Positions 36,171 through 49,728 of a DNA stretch of 64,000 bases are shown one piece after another. A model generated the notes under the pieces. It was given only the letters and a program-made list of their open reading frames with translations. It had not been told where the DNA came from and made no database searches. Source of the DNA: Apostichopus japonicus. Lineage: Eukaryota > Echinodermata > Holothuroidea > Aspidochirotida > Stichopodidae. Made by a program: the position numbers and the translations under genes. Numbering within the stretch: the first letter of the stretch is position 1; each line of letters begins with the position of its first letter. The stretch is taken from assembly GCF_037975245.1 (NCBI RefSeq), contig NC_092571.1:22367917-22431916 (forward strand). Reading direction: 5' to 3'.

Positions 36171-38106
36171 ACCACATGTTGTTAATTTGGGAAAGTGTGG
36201 AAACCCCAAAACCTTGACAGGTTGACACAAGAGTCTGTGGCAAGTAATACAATGTGTGAGTAATATGTGAACTACAACAGTAGTAGGCTGTTCTGTGACA
36301 CAGAACTCTCCAACTTAAACGTTTATATTATTGCATCATTCTTGGCTTGGATGGTCTTCGGTTTGCCACAGGTAGAAATACACATTTTCAGAACATGCCA
36401 AATCCACACAATTTAGGTAGATGTGATAAAAATGTCTGTCATTTTACCTGTGAAATTGGTTCCAAAAACACAGGTTTACCAAGTTTATGATTATATCTGT
36501 TGTCTTTAGTGTTTTTACATGTGATATTTCAGGTTACTGGAGGTTTTTTTAATTTGTTTTGGAAATTTTTGATTATTATTGTTTTATTATTATGAATAGT
36601 ATCGTTCTTGGTTAAAATAGCATGTTTCCCAACTTAAGATGATAGCATGTAAGTCTCTAGTTTAAAAAGTACTAGAAAACACATCATGAAATGGATTCAT
36701 TTGGTCCAACTATTCAAACTTCATGAATGAAAGTGTTAAGAAAATACTGAAATTCACTGTAAGAAAATATGCGGTAACGAATATAAAATATTGGACAATT
36801 TAAGAATAAAATACAAGGAAAAAAATTTGATGTTGTGATCGTATTTGACATCATAGATTTCCACACAATCCAATGTATTCAAAGAAAGTGAATATTTGGC
36901 AGCATATCACAGCCAAATAAAATCATTTCATGCAATAATTTGTGAAATCATGTTAGGTTCCTTCGTAAGTTAATGTAACACTGGATATTTACGAGTAGAG
37001 AAAGATAATTTTGTTATTATGTTTCACATCTAGATTGTTTTGCACAATGCAACTACCATCCAAGAAAATTGGACAACTCATATCCACTCAGTATTAGATA
37101 ACATATTCTAAATAAGAAATTTAAAAAATTGAAGCAATGAATTAAGAGTTCTGTGATGTACATTGTTTGCTTTTAAACAAAACCTTGAGATCTGGTTTTC
37201 CTCAATGATAAAAAGCTTTTATTTACAAGTTAGCATGTTTTATTTGGTAGATTTTGGGAAGAAAGAAATGTGGTGACTGTTGGAAAAATATTAAAGGCAT
37301 GTATGGAAAACATTTTGTTTTGTGTTTTTTTATCTTTATTGATAATAACTATAAAACACTAAACAAATTGGTAAAATGGATTATGCAGATATAAAAATGA
37401 TGGTAGCCTATGTAAATATTGCATTTGAATTCAAGGTTTTATTGAAATGGGTGGTGCTTACTATACCAAACAATGTGTATCAGTCTGTCCGGGAATATAT
37501 TGGCATTAGAAATAGTTCATTCCCAAGTACGAACAGGTTTTCTATCTTGTACGGAAAATATATCAAACAGATGTTAGGTAATTACTCTACCTCAAGAGTA
37601 TGACTACCATACATCGTAATTAATCAGGAATGTCCTGTTTTGGCAACAAACATATATTGTCCCATCAGCACACTAAATTGTCCTGCTTTTCTAAAGGTCT
37701 CAGTGATGTATCAACATATCACTATTTTTATGATATGTAAAACTGAAAACTACAAATGATGTATGCATCGTTATAACGTGATCATTTAGGAAGCAGGATA
37801 GATAACCGTTTTCAGCTCACAGATATGATTGAGGGCCGCATACTAGCCCCACAAATTTGGCAGGAAAAGCTAAGCACTCCTCTTTATAAATGTTTCTTCA
37901 AAAGGAGAGGGGAGGGATGCAGTGTCCCACTTTTCAAGCAGAAATATGGTATTTCTTTTCAAAAGGTCTTCTCTGCATACTTGAAGTGTAAATACTGTGA
38001 AGTTGAAAATAAATGTGACCCACAAACCTGATTGGTCCTGAAAAGCTTTGACCAATAGGCCAATATGTGAATTGAACAAGAGTGATTAGTTCCCTTTAGA
38101 AGATAT
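36171..38106. other. Intergenic, no gene seen
   Basis: AT-rich, low-complexity in places. Short frames at 37376-37603 and 37825-38079 have no recognisable motif, no splice-site logic and no codon bias that I can see. Confidence 0.6.
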
Positions 38107-38345
38107 TATTATTATTATTATTTTAGGTTTACAGTCTTGTTCAAGGCCAAGGCCCTCTCACACGGCTTAATCCCTGGTCATTGGTAACTTGTCACACCTA
38201 CACACCAAAGTGCACAATTCAAACAATCTCTCCTGGGGCACCACAGTGCACCACAAGCCATGAGGCACTTCCCATAGGGTGCAGCCACAAACTGGCGCAC
38301 GCAACTATATTTACAAGTTACCATGCAAGATACATATGGAACTGA
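38107..38345 (-). mobile_element. SINE family 2, 5'-truncated copy
   Basis: Read on the minus strand it contains GGTAACTTGTAAATATAGTT, GCACTTTGGTGTGTAGGTGT and GACCAGGGATTAAGCC, then ends in a (TAA)n/(AAT)n tail. The first block is shared with the SINE at 62316. The tRNA head is missing. Confidence 0.75.
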
Positions 38346-38504
38346 ACGAGGGGGGGGGGGGGGGAGTAATGTGACTGAGGATTGTATTTTTTTCTTCACA
38401 CTTTAGGCAGTGGACATATGCATCCTTCACTAAATAATAATAATGCCATTCCAGAATTCCATTTCAAATCTGCTTATTACTGCTAGAGTAATAGAACACA
38501 ACAT

Positions 38505-38510
38505 TTTATT
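38505..38510 (-). promoter_or_regulatory. Probable ZMYND12 poly(A) signal
   Basis: AATAAA on the minus strand, about 110 bp past the ZMYND12 stop codon. It is the first canonical hexamer seen downstream. Confidence 0.45.
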
Positions 38511-38617
38511 CTTCTGGTTCTCTTTTCAAGGCTGCAAAGGTCTTCCTTTACAGTGCAGGACCATCCAGGGGCCCATCATAAAGTCACTGCATGTTGTAAA
38601 TTCACACACTACTATGA

Positions 38618-41600
38618 TTAATATCCAGTGTTCATATAGTCGTGCTCCTTCTTGATCGGCATCCTTGAGATGACCTTGCTGAATTCGGAGATGTGATTCG
38701 CTAGAGGAGACCGGGAGTGGGTTGAAGAATCCATCAATGTCTTTCCTTTATCAGCAAACTCTTTGGCCTGGAAGGGAAAAAAAGAAGAAAAAAGATAAGA
38801 TAAAAGGTAGAATGTAAACTAGCAAAATCTCATTTTTTTAAAGTAATTTTTTTATGTTTATGCTAAATTAATTTAAAATGAGAAACAAAAGACTCCTTGC
38901 AGGAATAGTGTTTTCAAAAACCCATCTGAGAATGTTCAAGAAACGTTCTCATTGGAAGCAAATAAGCTTACATTTATTCACAGTTTGGCAAAGGTGATGA
39001 ACTTCATACATAGATGGCAGGTTTAAGCACCTTTGTATTTTTTTGGCCATGCACCATTCACAGTCAACTCTTCTCCGTATATTTACAAAAGGCAATTTGA
39101 CAAACCAAGTCTTGTGAAAATGTGAAGCAAACTGTCTAAGACTAAGACAATACGTTTTAATGCAAGAATAACTCACTTTGGAAATATCTTTAAGTAGAAA
39201 GTAAAGCATAGCGAGGGCGTGCTTGACTTTAGCTATGATGATGTTATCTTCATTTGCGGATTGCTCTCGGATGTCGTGAATGGAGTGAAGAACCTGCTTG
39301 GCTTCTGCTTCCTGAGCTTCATCTAAAGAGTTAAAAAATAAGACAGGGCAGAGGAAACTTTAAAGGAGGGAAGGAATCTGAAGCAATTATATAAAATAAT
39401 AAAAATAAATACCATATATTAAAGTGCTGTTATCATGAATTAAAACATGCTCAAGAGCACTGTACAAAACAATCAATACCTGGAATATAAAATTACCAAA
39501 CTTAAGAAAACCTAACAGTAATAAAATGACCCCTGGTGACCTCAAACTACCTTTGACTTCAACCAAAAACAATTGGCTTCTTGTACTCAATGTGGTACTT
39601 CTACCCAGAAATATGAAATTGGTCTGACCTGCCCTTCTTGAGATATCATGTTTTCAAGCTGGGCGTCACAAACGCACTCACACATACGCCATCATGAATG
39701 CAAAGGTTACGATTATCATCGGAACTAAAAAGTAAACAAACCATCAGAATAATTTTGTTTTACCTAAAGATTCCGGTTCTTCCCTTTTCAATTCGACTGC
39801 AACAGCACCGACCCCTGCAGGTGTCTTTGGTCTTTGAGTCCTTGCTAAGACTAGCTTGAGGAGATGTTCGTGCCAAATGTCCGTCACCCTCGAATAAAGC
39901 GAGTCTGCAACATCCATTCTGTTCTGCCGGAAGAAAACATTGGCCATGTGGAAGAAACCTCCCGATGTTCCTATGTCGTCTGTACCAAATTCTTCTGAAG
40001 CGTGGTAAATCTGATAAGAGAGAACAAGAACGAATTCATTTCTCTTTGTTTTGATTTTAATAACTGTAATGGTGATAATTCTGAAGTTTTAAGACATGGG
40101 AGCTTGAATTTTGGCTGCTTGAACATTAAACTTTCACTTTGTCAGCAGTAAACTTGCTTCCAAAATGCTTTGCCTCCATTTTTCAGTTTGAGAAAAGGTT
40201 AAGACCAGTATGGCAAATACCCCAGGGTTTGCATTTCTCATTTAATTTCTAACTTAAGTGCTAACAATACTACCTTCAATTCTGCAAAACACACTCTGCA
40301 GTATCATTAACACTGCTTGAAAGTTGCCAAATTTAGATTCATACTTGATGACAATACAACACATACTTACTCCTTTACAGAACTATCAAATCCTGCTCAT
40401 CCATTTTTGCTATTATGACCCTTAATGATAGAACATTGCCTTTTTTTTCAAGACAAATATTGTTCATAATTATTTCCCTGCATTTTACATGAAATAAATT
40501 TAAATACCAAGACTCCTGACAATTCTTTGGCTTTACTTTTATAAAGTGGAACATAAAATTATAATAATATTAGTTATTAATAATTAATTAATATTATATG
40601 AGGCTTACATCATCAGCAATATGTCTGAGAGCATCATCAAAGTTACCCTGAGCAGCACATAGAAGGCCCCAATTCCTGTAGAGTTTGGATTTAATGGCAG
40701 AACTACAGTCTGGTGTCTTTAAAACTGTCCACTGAGCCTGAGCTAAGTACTCTTCAGCTTGTGTCAGTTTGTGTAATCCTTAAAAGAAAGGAAATAAAAA
40801 CGGATGTGAAATGAAAGAAGCAGTGGCGGCGGAACCGGGGGGGCTTGGGGGGGCTCAGCCCCCCCAATAAAAAAGTTGAGGGGGCAAATGCATGATAAGC
40901 CCCCCCAATATTTACCAAGGCTCCGAAACGTGCATCTGCCCATTTTTCAATGCATACTTGTCGATCTGTCCGATGCACACGTATACTCTATAGGTGTAAT
41001 AATTTTAGTACTTGCTGGGGGACCCTCGGCCCGTCCCCTGGCTATAGACCACATTGTCACCCCAACCGCGTCTTCACGCCCCGTGAAAAGTGGAAGCATT
41101 GAGTGTGAGTACCGGTAAGCGTAACACAACTTCGTCTTAGGCCAATGACTTGCCTCATTTCAGCCAGTTCTCCAACATCCCCTTACTTAGGATGCCCCCC
41201 CCCCCTGACGGACTCAAATGGACTGCTGGCGCCCTTTTCAGCTTTTCACTACTTTTTACTTATTCGCGATTTTTGACTATTTTATTGCGCTCTCATATAC
41301 CTATTGACATTTGTCATATTCTGTTGGTGTAATTTTCCGACACAATGGCGACGACACCTATTTATTCTCCGTTTATCTGCAAATTAGCAAGGCCCCTGAA
41401 AGGGTCATTTCCTGCAATCTAGGGAGTATCTTTACTCAAAAATTTTCTGTACGCTCCGCGCCAACCTGTGGTGGCGCTCCGCTTAGATAGTGTCGAAAGC
41501 GCCCCTACAGACCATTCCGGCCCTCCCTGACCAATACTCTAGCTCCGCCACTGCCCTTACTACACTCAAAAACATCTTTGCGAGTACACTACGAGTAATA

Positions 41601-44371
41601 GCTACTCTCTTAAAAAAAAAACATCGAATATACAAATTACCATGTTTTTACAGACTTTTACGTGCAATCTGAGAAATTGCAGGCTTGAGACCCATATTTT
41701 AGGGCTAGGTATTCGCAGCATTAAACACTCGGAAAGTGCCGTTTCCGGCCATCTGGGGGTTTGAAAAAACCCAAAATTTTCTTGTACGCTCCGCGCCAAC
41801 CGATGGTGGCGCTCCGCTTAGATAGTCTCCACACATTAGCCCCCCCAATATTTTTTCCGTTCCGCCGCGCCTGGAAAGAAGTAGTACAACCATGTATTCT
41901 TCTGCTGGGGAGGGGGGAGCCACCACCTCCCCCACTGGTAGACAAAATAATTACAAAATTCCTAGTGTAAAGTACATAAATATATAGCAGGAATAGGCTG
42001 TACAACCTAAACAATCGAAAAATTGTTCAACATTGGTTTAAAAGTTGCTAATATATACCACCATTATGCACATAAGTACCTTCCAATTTACCCAAATTGC
42101 AAAGAGATGGGGAAACCCCTCCCTTGGATGACTTCACATCTTAGAGAAGAGAAGGAGAGATTTAAAGTTCTGTAAGGTTTACCCTCAATTAATACTCAAA
42201 ATTATGTCTTGATTCATACTCTACTCTTTCTTTTGAAAAATGACAACATTAAAAGTAACTAAAGAAATTACACAAAACCAAACAACCAAACCATAGCTCT
42301 AATGTTACTTAAATTATTAAAATACTACTAAATTCTACTATTGTGAACTCCTGTCAAAAAAAAGAGATAATTCTGGACAACTACTGGAGTCCCAACTGTA
42401 GATGCTGCTAAGAGATATCAAAACCAAGACAGTTTCCTCCTTCAATGTTACCTTTTAGAGAGAGCAGTGAATAAAATTCTGATTTGCCGGACTTAAATCA
42501 CTCTTTTCCTTATATGCAAACAATTCCAACCCATTAGCATTTATCAGTTTGTGTCACAGCGATGAGATGAACAAATTGGGTGCATACTTTACCCTGTCTT
42601 ATTGACATTGCAAAATCAGTATGTAGTGTTATGCCTCCCCCCCCCCACCCCCCTCCCCTGCACTTCCTCCTTTACTCAGGCCTGTGTCTTTCAGGATCCT
42701 TACCAATGCTAGCCTCTGCAAGAATAAGGTATGAAGGAACCAACTGAATGCTGTCTAGGCCATGCACATCAATACTGAACCTCAAGGACTGCATAGCTGC
42801 TGGAACTGCCTGTTCATGTTTGCCTTCAAACAACAGCTTTTGGCCTGTTGTTCGTGTAAGTTCTACCATATGTCTCTACAAATAGAAAAATAGTGACATA
42901 GAACCACAATGATTTAACAAACTTGAAAAAAGCTTTGAAGAACACAATAGGGACTGCAAGTCACTCAAAATCCAAATATGTGTGGAAAAGGACAAAAAGG
43001 CTTTTGCCTGATTTGCCAAGGACCTCAGCCAAGGTGAAATGTACCTTGTATTGAAAATTTACAATATATCTAACCTTAGACATGCATGAACTACAGACTT
43101 CAATCACACAGAAATATCTGGTGGAGACAAGTACACATTTGAGAGCAAGGAAGGGATTGGAGAGAGAGAGGGGCAAGGGAAGAAATAACATGAAAGTAAT
43201 TGTGAATGAGTTTCAGACTATGAACAAATGAAAATCAGACCTTCCTTTTAAGTTGGGGAGGAACACCTTGATGGTAGTACAGTATATCCATCATAGCTAA
43301 CAAGTACTATAGAAAAAAGTGGGATAGTATGATAGTAACTAGTATTAGTAAAGGTTCCAATATCACCACCCTCAAACCTTCCCCCTCCCCTTCCACAACA
43401 CACAGACATCTGTGGCTCAATTTAATCCATGGTCAGCTGTTGCCTGATACTGGAACAAGATGAAACAATTGGTTGAATGCCATCAAGTTTGTTAGGAATA
43501 TTTTAATGAATTAATTCTGACTAAATGATCTGAAACTGGATTGTATTGTTTAAACTTACTCTCCTTTCTAACATCTCTTTCTCCTGCTTTTTCCTTTGTT
43601 CCTCTGATGACAAGAAGGACAGATGAACTGATCTAAGTGGAATGAGAAGCTGACAGATCTTCTCATGAATTCCAACCCAATCTGCCTGTTGGTGCTCTAC
43701 ACCACTGCAGAATGAATAAAGGAAAAGAAAGATTAGGCCTACATTGCAATTGATGCCAGCAAATAATGGAATGCATCACCTTATTCCTATCACAATGAGA
43801 TGAGTAAGAAAACATTATCAATATTCCCCTTGCTACAATGTAAATAAGAAATGTTTCATATTATTCAGCTGAAAATAAGATTTCTGTCCTCACTGTACAT
43901 CCGGTTAGGTCTACTGTACTGGACTATGTAATAACAATAAGTTAATAGTAGTTAGTGACCCTTGTTCACCCATCAAGTTGGTATAAATTATAATGGTGAA
44001 ATTAACTTAGCCTAGTTGCTAATTAACTCTTTTCATGTATTTCGCAGACATTGTAAAACAGACATATTAGCAAGATGACCTCAACTTCATATTGTAGCTT
44101 AGCCATGGATGCTATGAAACTACTAATCGCCCTGCCAGCCTAACGTTGCGTATGACCTACCCCCCACCCCCCCCCCACCCTCCCAAACAGTTTCGGCACT
44201 CTGTTTCGTGGAACCAGACCTTACATAATGACATTGTAACGTTTGCAATAACTGTCCAACTTACCAATAGTAAGTTACTCGACATCGTGTGCATTGAATA
44301 AAAGCTGGCTTTTGACAGAGTTCACAAAGAAGTTTAACTCCTTTTGGATTCGAAAGCGGGTTTAGTGACAT
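38618..44371 (-). CDS. ZMYND12: ZMYND12, MYND-type zinc finger protein (seven exons)
   Basis: Exons from 5' to 3' on the minus strand: 44371-44265, 43704-43560, 42875-42704, 40778-40609, 40010-39764, 39322-39177, 38767-38618. All introns are GT-AG, phases close, and the product is 378 aa (human about 365). The MYND finger spans residues 16-53: C16, C19, C27, C30, C36, H40, H49, C53. His stands at the sixth ligand position, where many MYND domains have Cys; human ZMYND12 also has His there. The rest is TPR-like helical repeats with clear family blocks: LLFEGKHEQAVPAAMQSLRF (exon 3), QAEEYLAQAQWTVLKTPDCS (exon 4), FHMANVFFRQNRMDVADSLY (exon 5), DEAQEAEAKQVL (exon 6). The human protein is linked to the sperm/cilium axoneme, and a ciliary role here is inferred. 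The start is the first in-frame ATG before the NPKG motif. Identity is secure. Confidence 0.95.
41387..41490 (+). repeat. Dispersed transposon subterminal module, copy 3
   Basis: Same block as at 21032 and 22081 (TGTACGCTCCGCGCCAACC ... CGCTCCGCTTAGATAG). It is followed about 50 bp later by a right-end-like TAGCTCCGCCACTG. It lies within the hAT-like element. Confidence 0.85.
41721..41825 (+). repeat. Dispersed transposon subterminal module, copy 4
   Basis: Closest to the apparent consensus: GCCGTTTCCGGCCATCTGGG, then CTTGTACGCTCCGCGCCAAC and TGGTGGCGCTCCGCTTAGAT. It sits 48 bp inside the right end of the hAT-like element. Confidence 0.88.
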
Positions 44372-45135
44372 TTTTTTTATGAAACTCCAAGATAATGTTT
44401 GAAATACGTGTGTATGCACAACGTAATATCTTCTGCAGGAAGTTCAATGTGAAGCGTTGCATGGCAACAATAAGCTAATTCGTGACATATACACTTGGGG
44501 TAACGCTTAACTTCTAAAATATATTTTTTTCGTTTCATAGTATTTTATTGATGCAATTATACTTTAAATATTTTAATAATTGTATATTGAACCAAATAAA
44601 CCGTATAAATTAGTGACAAGAGAGATAGAGAAAGAAAAAAAGAATTATGAATAACATTGCATCACTTTCAATTAGTGGTCCAACCGTGCGCCAGATGACA
44701 AGCGTCACCTGACATTACGAACAAAGCCAAAACACGAAAGTGTGTCAATTCCGGAACTGTGTTTGACCGGACTGAACCTGGCCGACAGAGCTAGCAAACA
44801 GCAAATTATACTCTAAAGTAGGTATAATGCGGTCATCTGGCAGTAACGTGACAAACCATGTGAATGATGAAGGCAAAGTGGGTAATATAGGATAGTATAC
44901 AGTAACACTTGGAAGAGTCCACGTTAACGTGTTTTCTATTTATGCAAGTGCGTTGATTGTCCAAACAATTCAAATTACAATTCTCAGTACTGGCGTACAC
45001 ATGATTGACAAGGTGGAGAAGGGGTGGGGAGGGGACTTTTTTCACGAATGATTCAATACAAACCTTAATACTACCCGAAGCAAGCAGAACAGCAAAAACT
45101 GTGCACTTCCAATAATTGCTAAGTAAATTAAACAG
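44372..45135 (-). other. ZMYND12 upstream region
   Basis: Contains the presumed promoter and 5' UTR of ZMYND12. No TATA box or other decisive element is recognised. The minus frame 44833-45141 carries no family motif and is discounted. Confidence 0.4.
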
Positions 45136-47865
45136 TATCACAATTTTGTCTAATTAAATGACCATCATATATGTATGCAAGGCACATTTTTCTTTAGTTT
45201 TGTTGAGTTTTCATGACAATCGAAGTGGGTCTACTATCAGCAGCAGGCGGATTCCGGCAGCGCCCTTATCGGCTCAATGCAAAATAATACACTAAAGAGC
45301 GAAAACAGCAAAAATGACAACCCCCATTAATTGCTCAATTTAACCCCGTGATAATTTTTGTGCCATCAAATGACTATCATAAATGAATGTAGGGGACATT
45401 ATTCTTTCATTTTCATGACTTTTCATGACAATCGAAGGGGGTCTACTATCTGCAGCAGGCGGATTCCGGCAGCGCCCTCATCGGCTCAATGCAAAAATAC
45501 TACACTAAAGGGCGAAAACAGCTATAATGGCAACCCCCATTAATTGCTCAATTTAACCCCGTGATAATTTTTGTGCCATCAAATGACCATCATAAATGAA
45601 TGTAAAGGACATTATTCTTTCGTTTTCATGACTTTTTTATGACAATCGAAAGGGGTCTACTACCAGCAGCAGGCGGATTCCGGCAGCGCCCTCATCGGCT
45701 TAATGCAAAAATACTACACTAAAGAGCGAAAACAGCAAAAATGACAACCCCCATTAATTGCTCAATTTAACCCCGTGATAATTTTTGTGCCATCAAATGA
45801 CCATCATAAATGAATGTAAAGGACATTATTCTTTCGTTTTCATGACTTTTCATGACAATCGAAGGGGGTCTACTATCAGCAGCAGGCGCATTCCGGCAGC
45901 GCCCTCATCGGCTAGTTGCAAAAATTATACACTAAACAGCGAAAACAGCCAAAATGACAACCCCAATTAATTGCTCAATTTAACCCCGTGATAATTTTTG
46001 TGCCATCAAATGACCATCATAAATGACTGTAGGGGACACTACTCTTTCTTTTTCATGACTTTTCATGACAATCGAAGGGGGTCTACTATCAGCAGCAGGC
46101 GGATTCCGGCAGCGCCCTCATCTCCTACTTGCAAAAAATACTACACTAAACAGCGAAAACAGCCAAAATGACAACCCCAATTAATTCTCAATATATGTAG
46201 GGGACATTATTCTTTCATTTTCATGACTTTTCATGACAATCGAAGGGGGTCTACTATCAGCAGCAGGCGGATTCCGGCAGCGCCCTCATCGGCTCAATGC
46301 AAAAATACTACACTAAAGGGCGAAAACAGCTATAATGGCAACCCCCATTAATTGCTCAATTTAACCCCGTGATAATTTTTGTGCCATCAAATGACCATCA
46401 TAAATGAATGTAAGGGACATTATTCTTTCGTTTTCATGACTTTTTATGACAATCGAAAGGGGTCTACTACCAGCAGCAGGCGGATTCCGGCAGCGCCCTC
46501 ATCGGCTTAATGCAAAAATACTACACTAAAGAGCGAAAACAGCAAAAATGACAACCCCCATTAATTGCTCAATTTAACCCCGTGATAATTTTTGTGCCAT
46601 CAAATGACCATCATAAATGAATGTAGGAGACACTATTCTTTTATTTTTATGACTTTTCATGACAATAGAAGGGGGTCTACTATCAGCAGCAGGCGGATCC
46701 GGCAGCGCCCTGATCCGATCCATGCAAAGTACTACACTAGGAGCGAAAACGGCCAAAATGACAACCCCAATTAATCGCTCAATATAACCCCGTGATAATT
46801 TTTGTGCCATCAAATGACCATCATAAATGACTGTAGGGGACACTACTCTTTCTTTTTCATGACTTTTCATGACAATCGAAGGGGGTCTACTATCAGCAGC
46901 AGGCGGATTCCGGCAGCGCCCTTATCTCCTACTTGCAAAAAATACTACACTAAACAGCGAAAACAGCCAAAATGACAACCCCCATTAATTGCTCAATTTA
47001 ACCCCGTGATAATTTTTGTGCCATCAAATGACCTTTCTCAATGCATTTAAGGGACATTATTCTCTCGTTTTCATGACATTTCATGACAATCGAAGGGGGT
47101 CTACTATCAGCAGCAGGCGGATTCCGGCAGCGCCCTCATCCGATCCATGCAAAGTACTACACTAAACAGCGAAAACAGCTAAAATGACAACCCCATTAAT
47201 TGCTCAATTTAACCCCGTAATAATTTTTGTGCCATCAAATGACCATTCTCTATGCATTTAAGGGACATTATTCCCTCGTTTTCATGACTTTTCATAACAA
47301 TCGAAGGGGGTCTACTATCAGCAGCAGGCGGATTCCGGCAGCGCCCTCATCGGCTTAATGCAAAAATACTACACTAAAGAGCGAAAACAGCAAAAATGAC
47401 AACCCCCATTAATTGCTCAATTTAACCCCGTGATAATTTTTGTGCCATCAAATGACCATTCTCTATGCATTTAAGGGACATAATTCCCTCGTTTTCATGA
47501 CTTTTCATAACGATCGAAGGGGGTCTACTATCAGCAGCAGGCGGATCCGGCAGCGCCCTGATCCGATCCATGCAAAGTACTACACTAGGAGCGAAAACGG
47601 CCAAAATGACAACCCCAATTAATCGCTCAATATAACCCCGTGGTAATTTTTGTGCCATCAAATGACCATTCTCAATGCATTTAAGGAACATTTTTCTCTC
47701 GTTTTCATGACATTTCATGACAATCGAAGGGGGTCTACTATCAGCAGCAGGCGGATTCCGGCAGCGCCCTCATCGGCTAATTGCAAAAATACTACAATAA
47801 AGAACAAAAACATTAACAATGACATCCCCCATAATTGCTGTGAGACTTAACTATGTTGTTTGAAA
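45136..47865 (+). repeat. ~213-bp satellite, left array (13 copies)
   Basis: Head-to-tail units of about 213 bp. The core GGCGGATTCCGGCAGCGCCC recurs 13 times between about 45250 and 47755. Other unit landmarks are GTGATAATTTTTGTGCCATC, CATGACTTTTCATGACAATC and GGGGGTCTACTATCAGCAGC. The first unit is strongly diverged and the last frays out after 47820. One unit has an internal deletion near 46190. Reading frames inside it (for example 45358-45543 and 46574-46870) recur because the unit recurs, and are not genes. Confidence 0.96.
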
Positions 47866-49728
47866 GATAAGTTATTCGAAACGGGTTAACAAATTACTAT
47901 CACCAACCGTTGTGGAGTTATCAGCGTTTAACCGAAATTGGATAATTGGAACCGTTCACTTTAACTTTGAAGTTGCCTGAAAACTAGAGCTGTGGATGTA
48001 AAAATTGCCCCAATCGTCTTTGTCGTTTATTGATCTACGAATTTATATTTTAATACTTTTCCTCTAAGTGAGGGCGCTATTTCATACAGCAATTTCCTAT
48101 TTAATGAAATCATTAGAAATTTACGCAGGATATGTAAAATGTTTTTCCGTATCTGATGAGTGTATTTTAAAGTAAATTAAGACTCAGAATACTTTCTTAT
48201 TAAGTGCACTTTATATTAAAGTAAAGTAACTACTAATTTAACATACTTTCTTTAGAGATGCCTTGGCACAAATTAATTCATGACACCATTAATACAAAAT
48301 GTATGCGGTGAAAGTGTTGTGAAAACTTTCATAATGAACTACTCCGGTCTTCTACATAATCTGCATACACCATCCTATTGGCAGCCGTCGGGGAAAAGAA
48401 GACAACACTGTGAAAATTAGTTTTCAAACATGCTTTCGGAGGTGGGGGATGTTGAGCCCATTCCATTTTAAAGTAGGTGTCTAGAAGTGCATGAGTGTCG
48501 TAGTTGATTACATTTGTCATTTTTCTTCTGTAAATTTAAAACGAGGTGGGAGGGGGGGGGGTGGGTTGCACAATACATCCATAAAGGTGAATTTTCAAAA
48601 CCTCCCAAAAGAAAGAGATTCTGTAGTAATTTTGTAATAGACAGAAAATGAAATGAAAAAGACATACTCAAATACACTCAAGAAAGATACAGTCGACGAA
48701 GTAATAAGCTTGCTACAGTTGCATTTATGTACAACTACTTTAATTAGTTCTTGCCACATACGCCATGCACGTTTCTGGCTTTATGTACATTACACAAAAT
48801 GAAACTCGTTTCAACTTCTAGGTGCTGTTTTTTCTGCATTATTTAAAGTAGCACACCTTGTGAGGATACTCACATCATAAAATCAGGCACAAACTATCCA
48901 GGTATACTTATTGAAACCACATCTCGGGAGCATGCTGGATGAGGAAGATAACAAATATTCAACATATTCATTTCACGGCAGTACATTGCATGATGGGAAA
49001 TATTCGTTTCACATAAAATTTGTTGATCAAAGCCTTTGTTTTTCTGTATTATCTAGACACACACGTAAATGGCACGTGTAAACACTTGGGTGTCTGTTTT
49101 TTTTTTAAGTTTACTAAATCTAACCTGACACGGGGTGTTGTAAAATTCCGATGTCAAATAATGCATAACATTTAAGAAACAGCAAACATTTTGGTTGTAT
49201 TTTTTGTGATATTATACCATGTAATAACCGTGCAGAAAGATGAATGAGGATGGAGGGCCCAAAGGCAGTCCAAAAATGAAATAAATGCAGAATGTAAACC
49301 ACCTCCATAAATTCTACGATCTTCTTTTTTTGCGTCGTTATTATTCTTCGCAAAGAACTATAGTCTTTGAAGATAGTTAAGATAGATACTTTGTGAAAAG
49401 AGAAAAGCAAATTACCATAAACATTATACTAGCATGAAGAAAACCTTCTTAAACATGTTTTCCTACCCACCCTGCAGGTTAGACCAGTAAACCGGTCTTA
49501 ACTGAAGTCCTGCCTGTAAGACAGCTGATATTTGCAGACCTCATTGTAGCTTTTAATACGGTTTCTCTTAGTGTAATTTTCGATCTTAAGAATAAAGTTA
49601 ATTTTACAGTAGAAATACACAGGACTTAAATGATTAATTCAGCGTGTTTACATGTACGATGCTTGTTGCAAAGTTGACATCAGAGTAAACAAGGTACTAT
49701 ATAGACCAAATAAGGTTAAACAATTTTG
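47866..49728. other. Spacer left of the PHD-Ulp1 unit, no gene seen
   Basis: AT-rich unique-looking DNA inside the inverted satellite pair. The minus frames at 48329-48677 and 49120-49410 show no recognised motif. Confidence 0.55.

Larger units (their letters stand above)
40821..41873. mobile_element. hAT-like non-autonomous element with 8-bp target duplication
   Basis: Starts CAGTGGCGGCGGAACCGGGG and ends CCGTTCCGCCGCGCCTG (inverted). Perfect direct repeats GAAAGAAG flank it at 40813-40820 and 41874-41881. The 8-bp duplication and CAGNGGCGG-type end fit the hAT superfamily. The 1053-bp interior has no transposase frame. It holds two copies of the dispersed subterminal module and a second right-end-like terminus near 41533-41554 (TAGCTCCGCCACTG), so an older related element is nested or fused inside. 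It lies in the ZMYND12 intron between exons 3 and 4, 43 bp upstream (in gene direction) of exon 4. Confidence 0.9.

Noticed and set aside
45358-47850. Repeated small proteins of the MCHQMTI... type and their counterparts in 54268-56105
   Set aside because: They are chance frames of the 213-bp satellite and recur only because the unit recurs. They shift and break with each indel.
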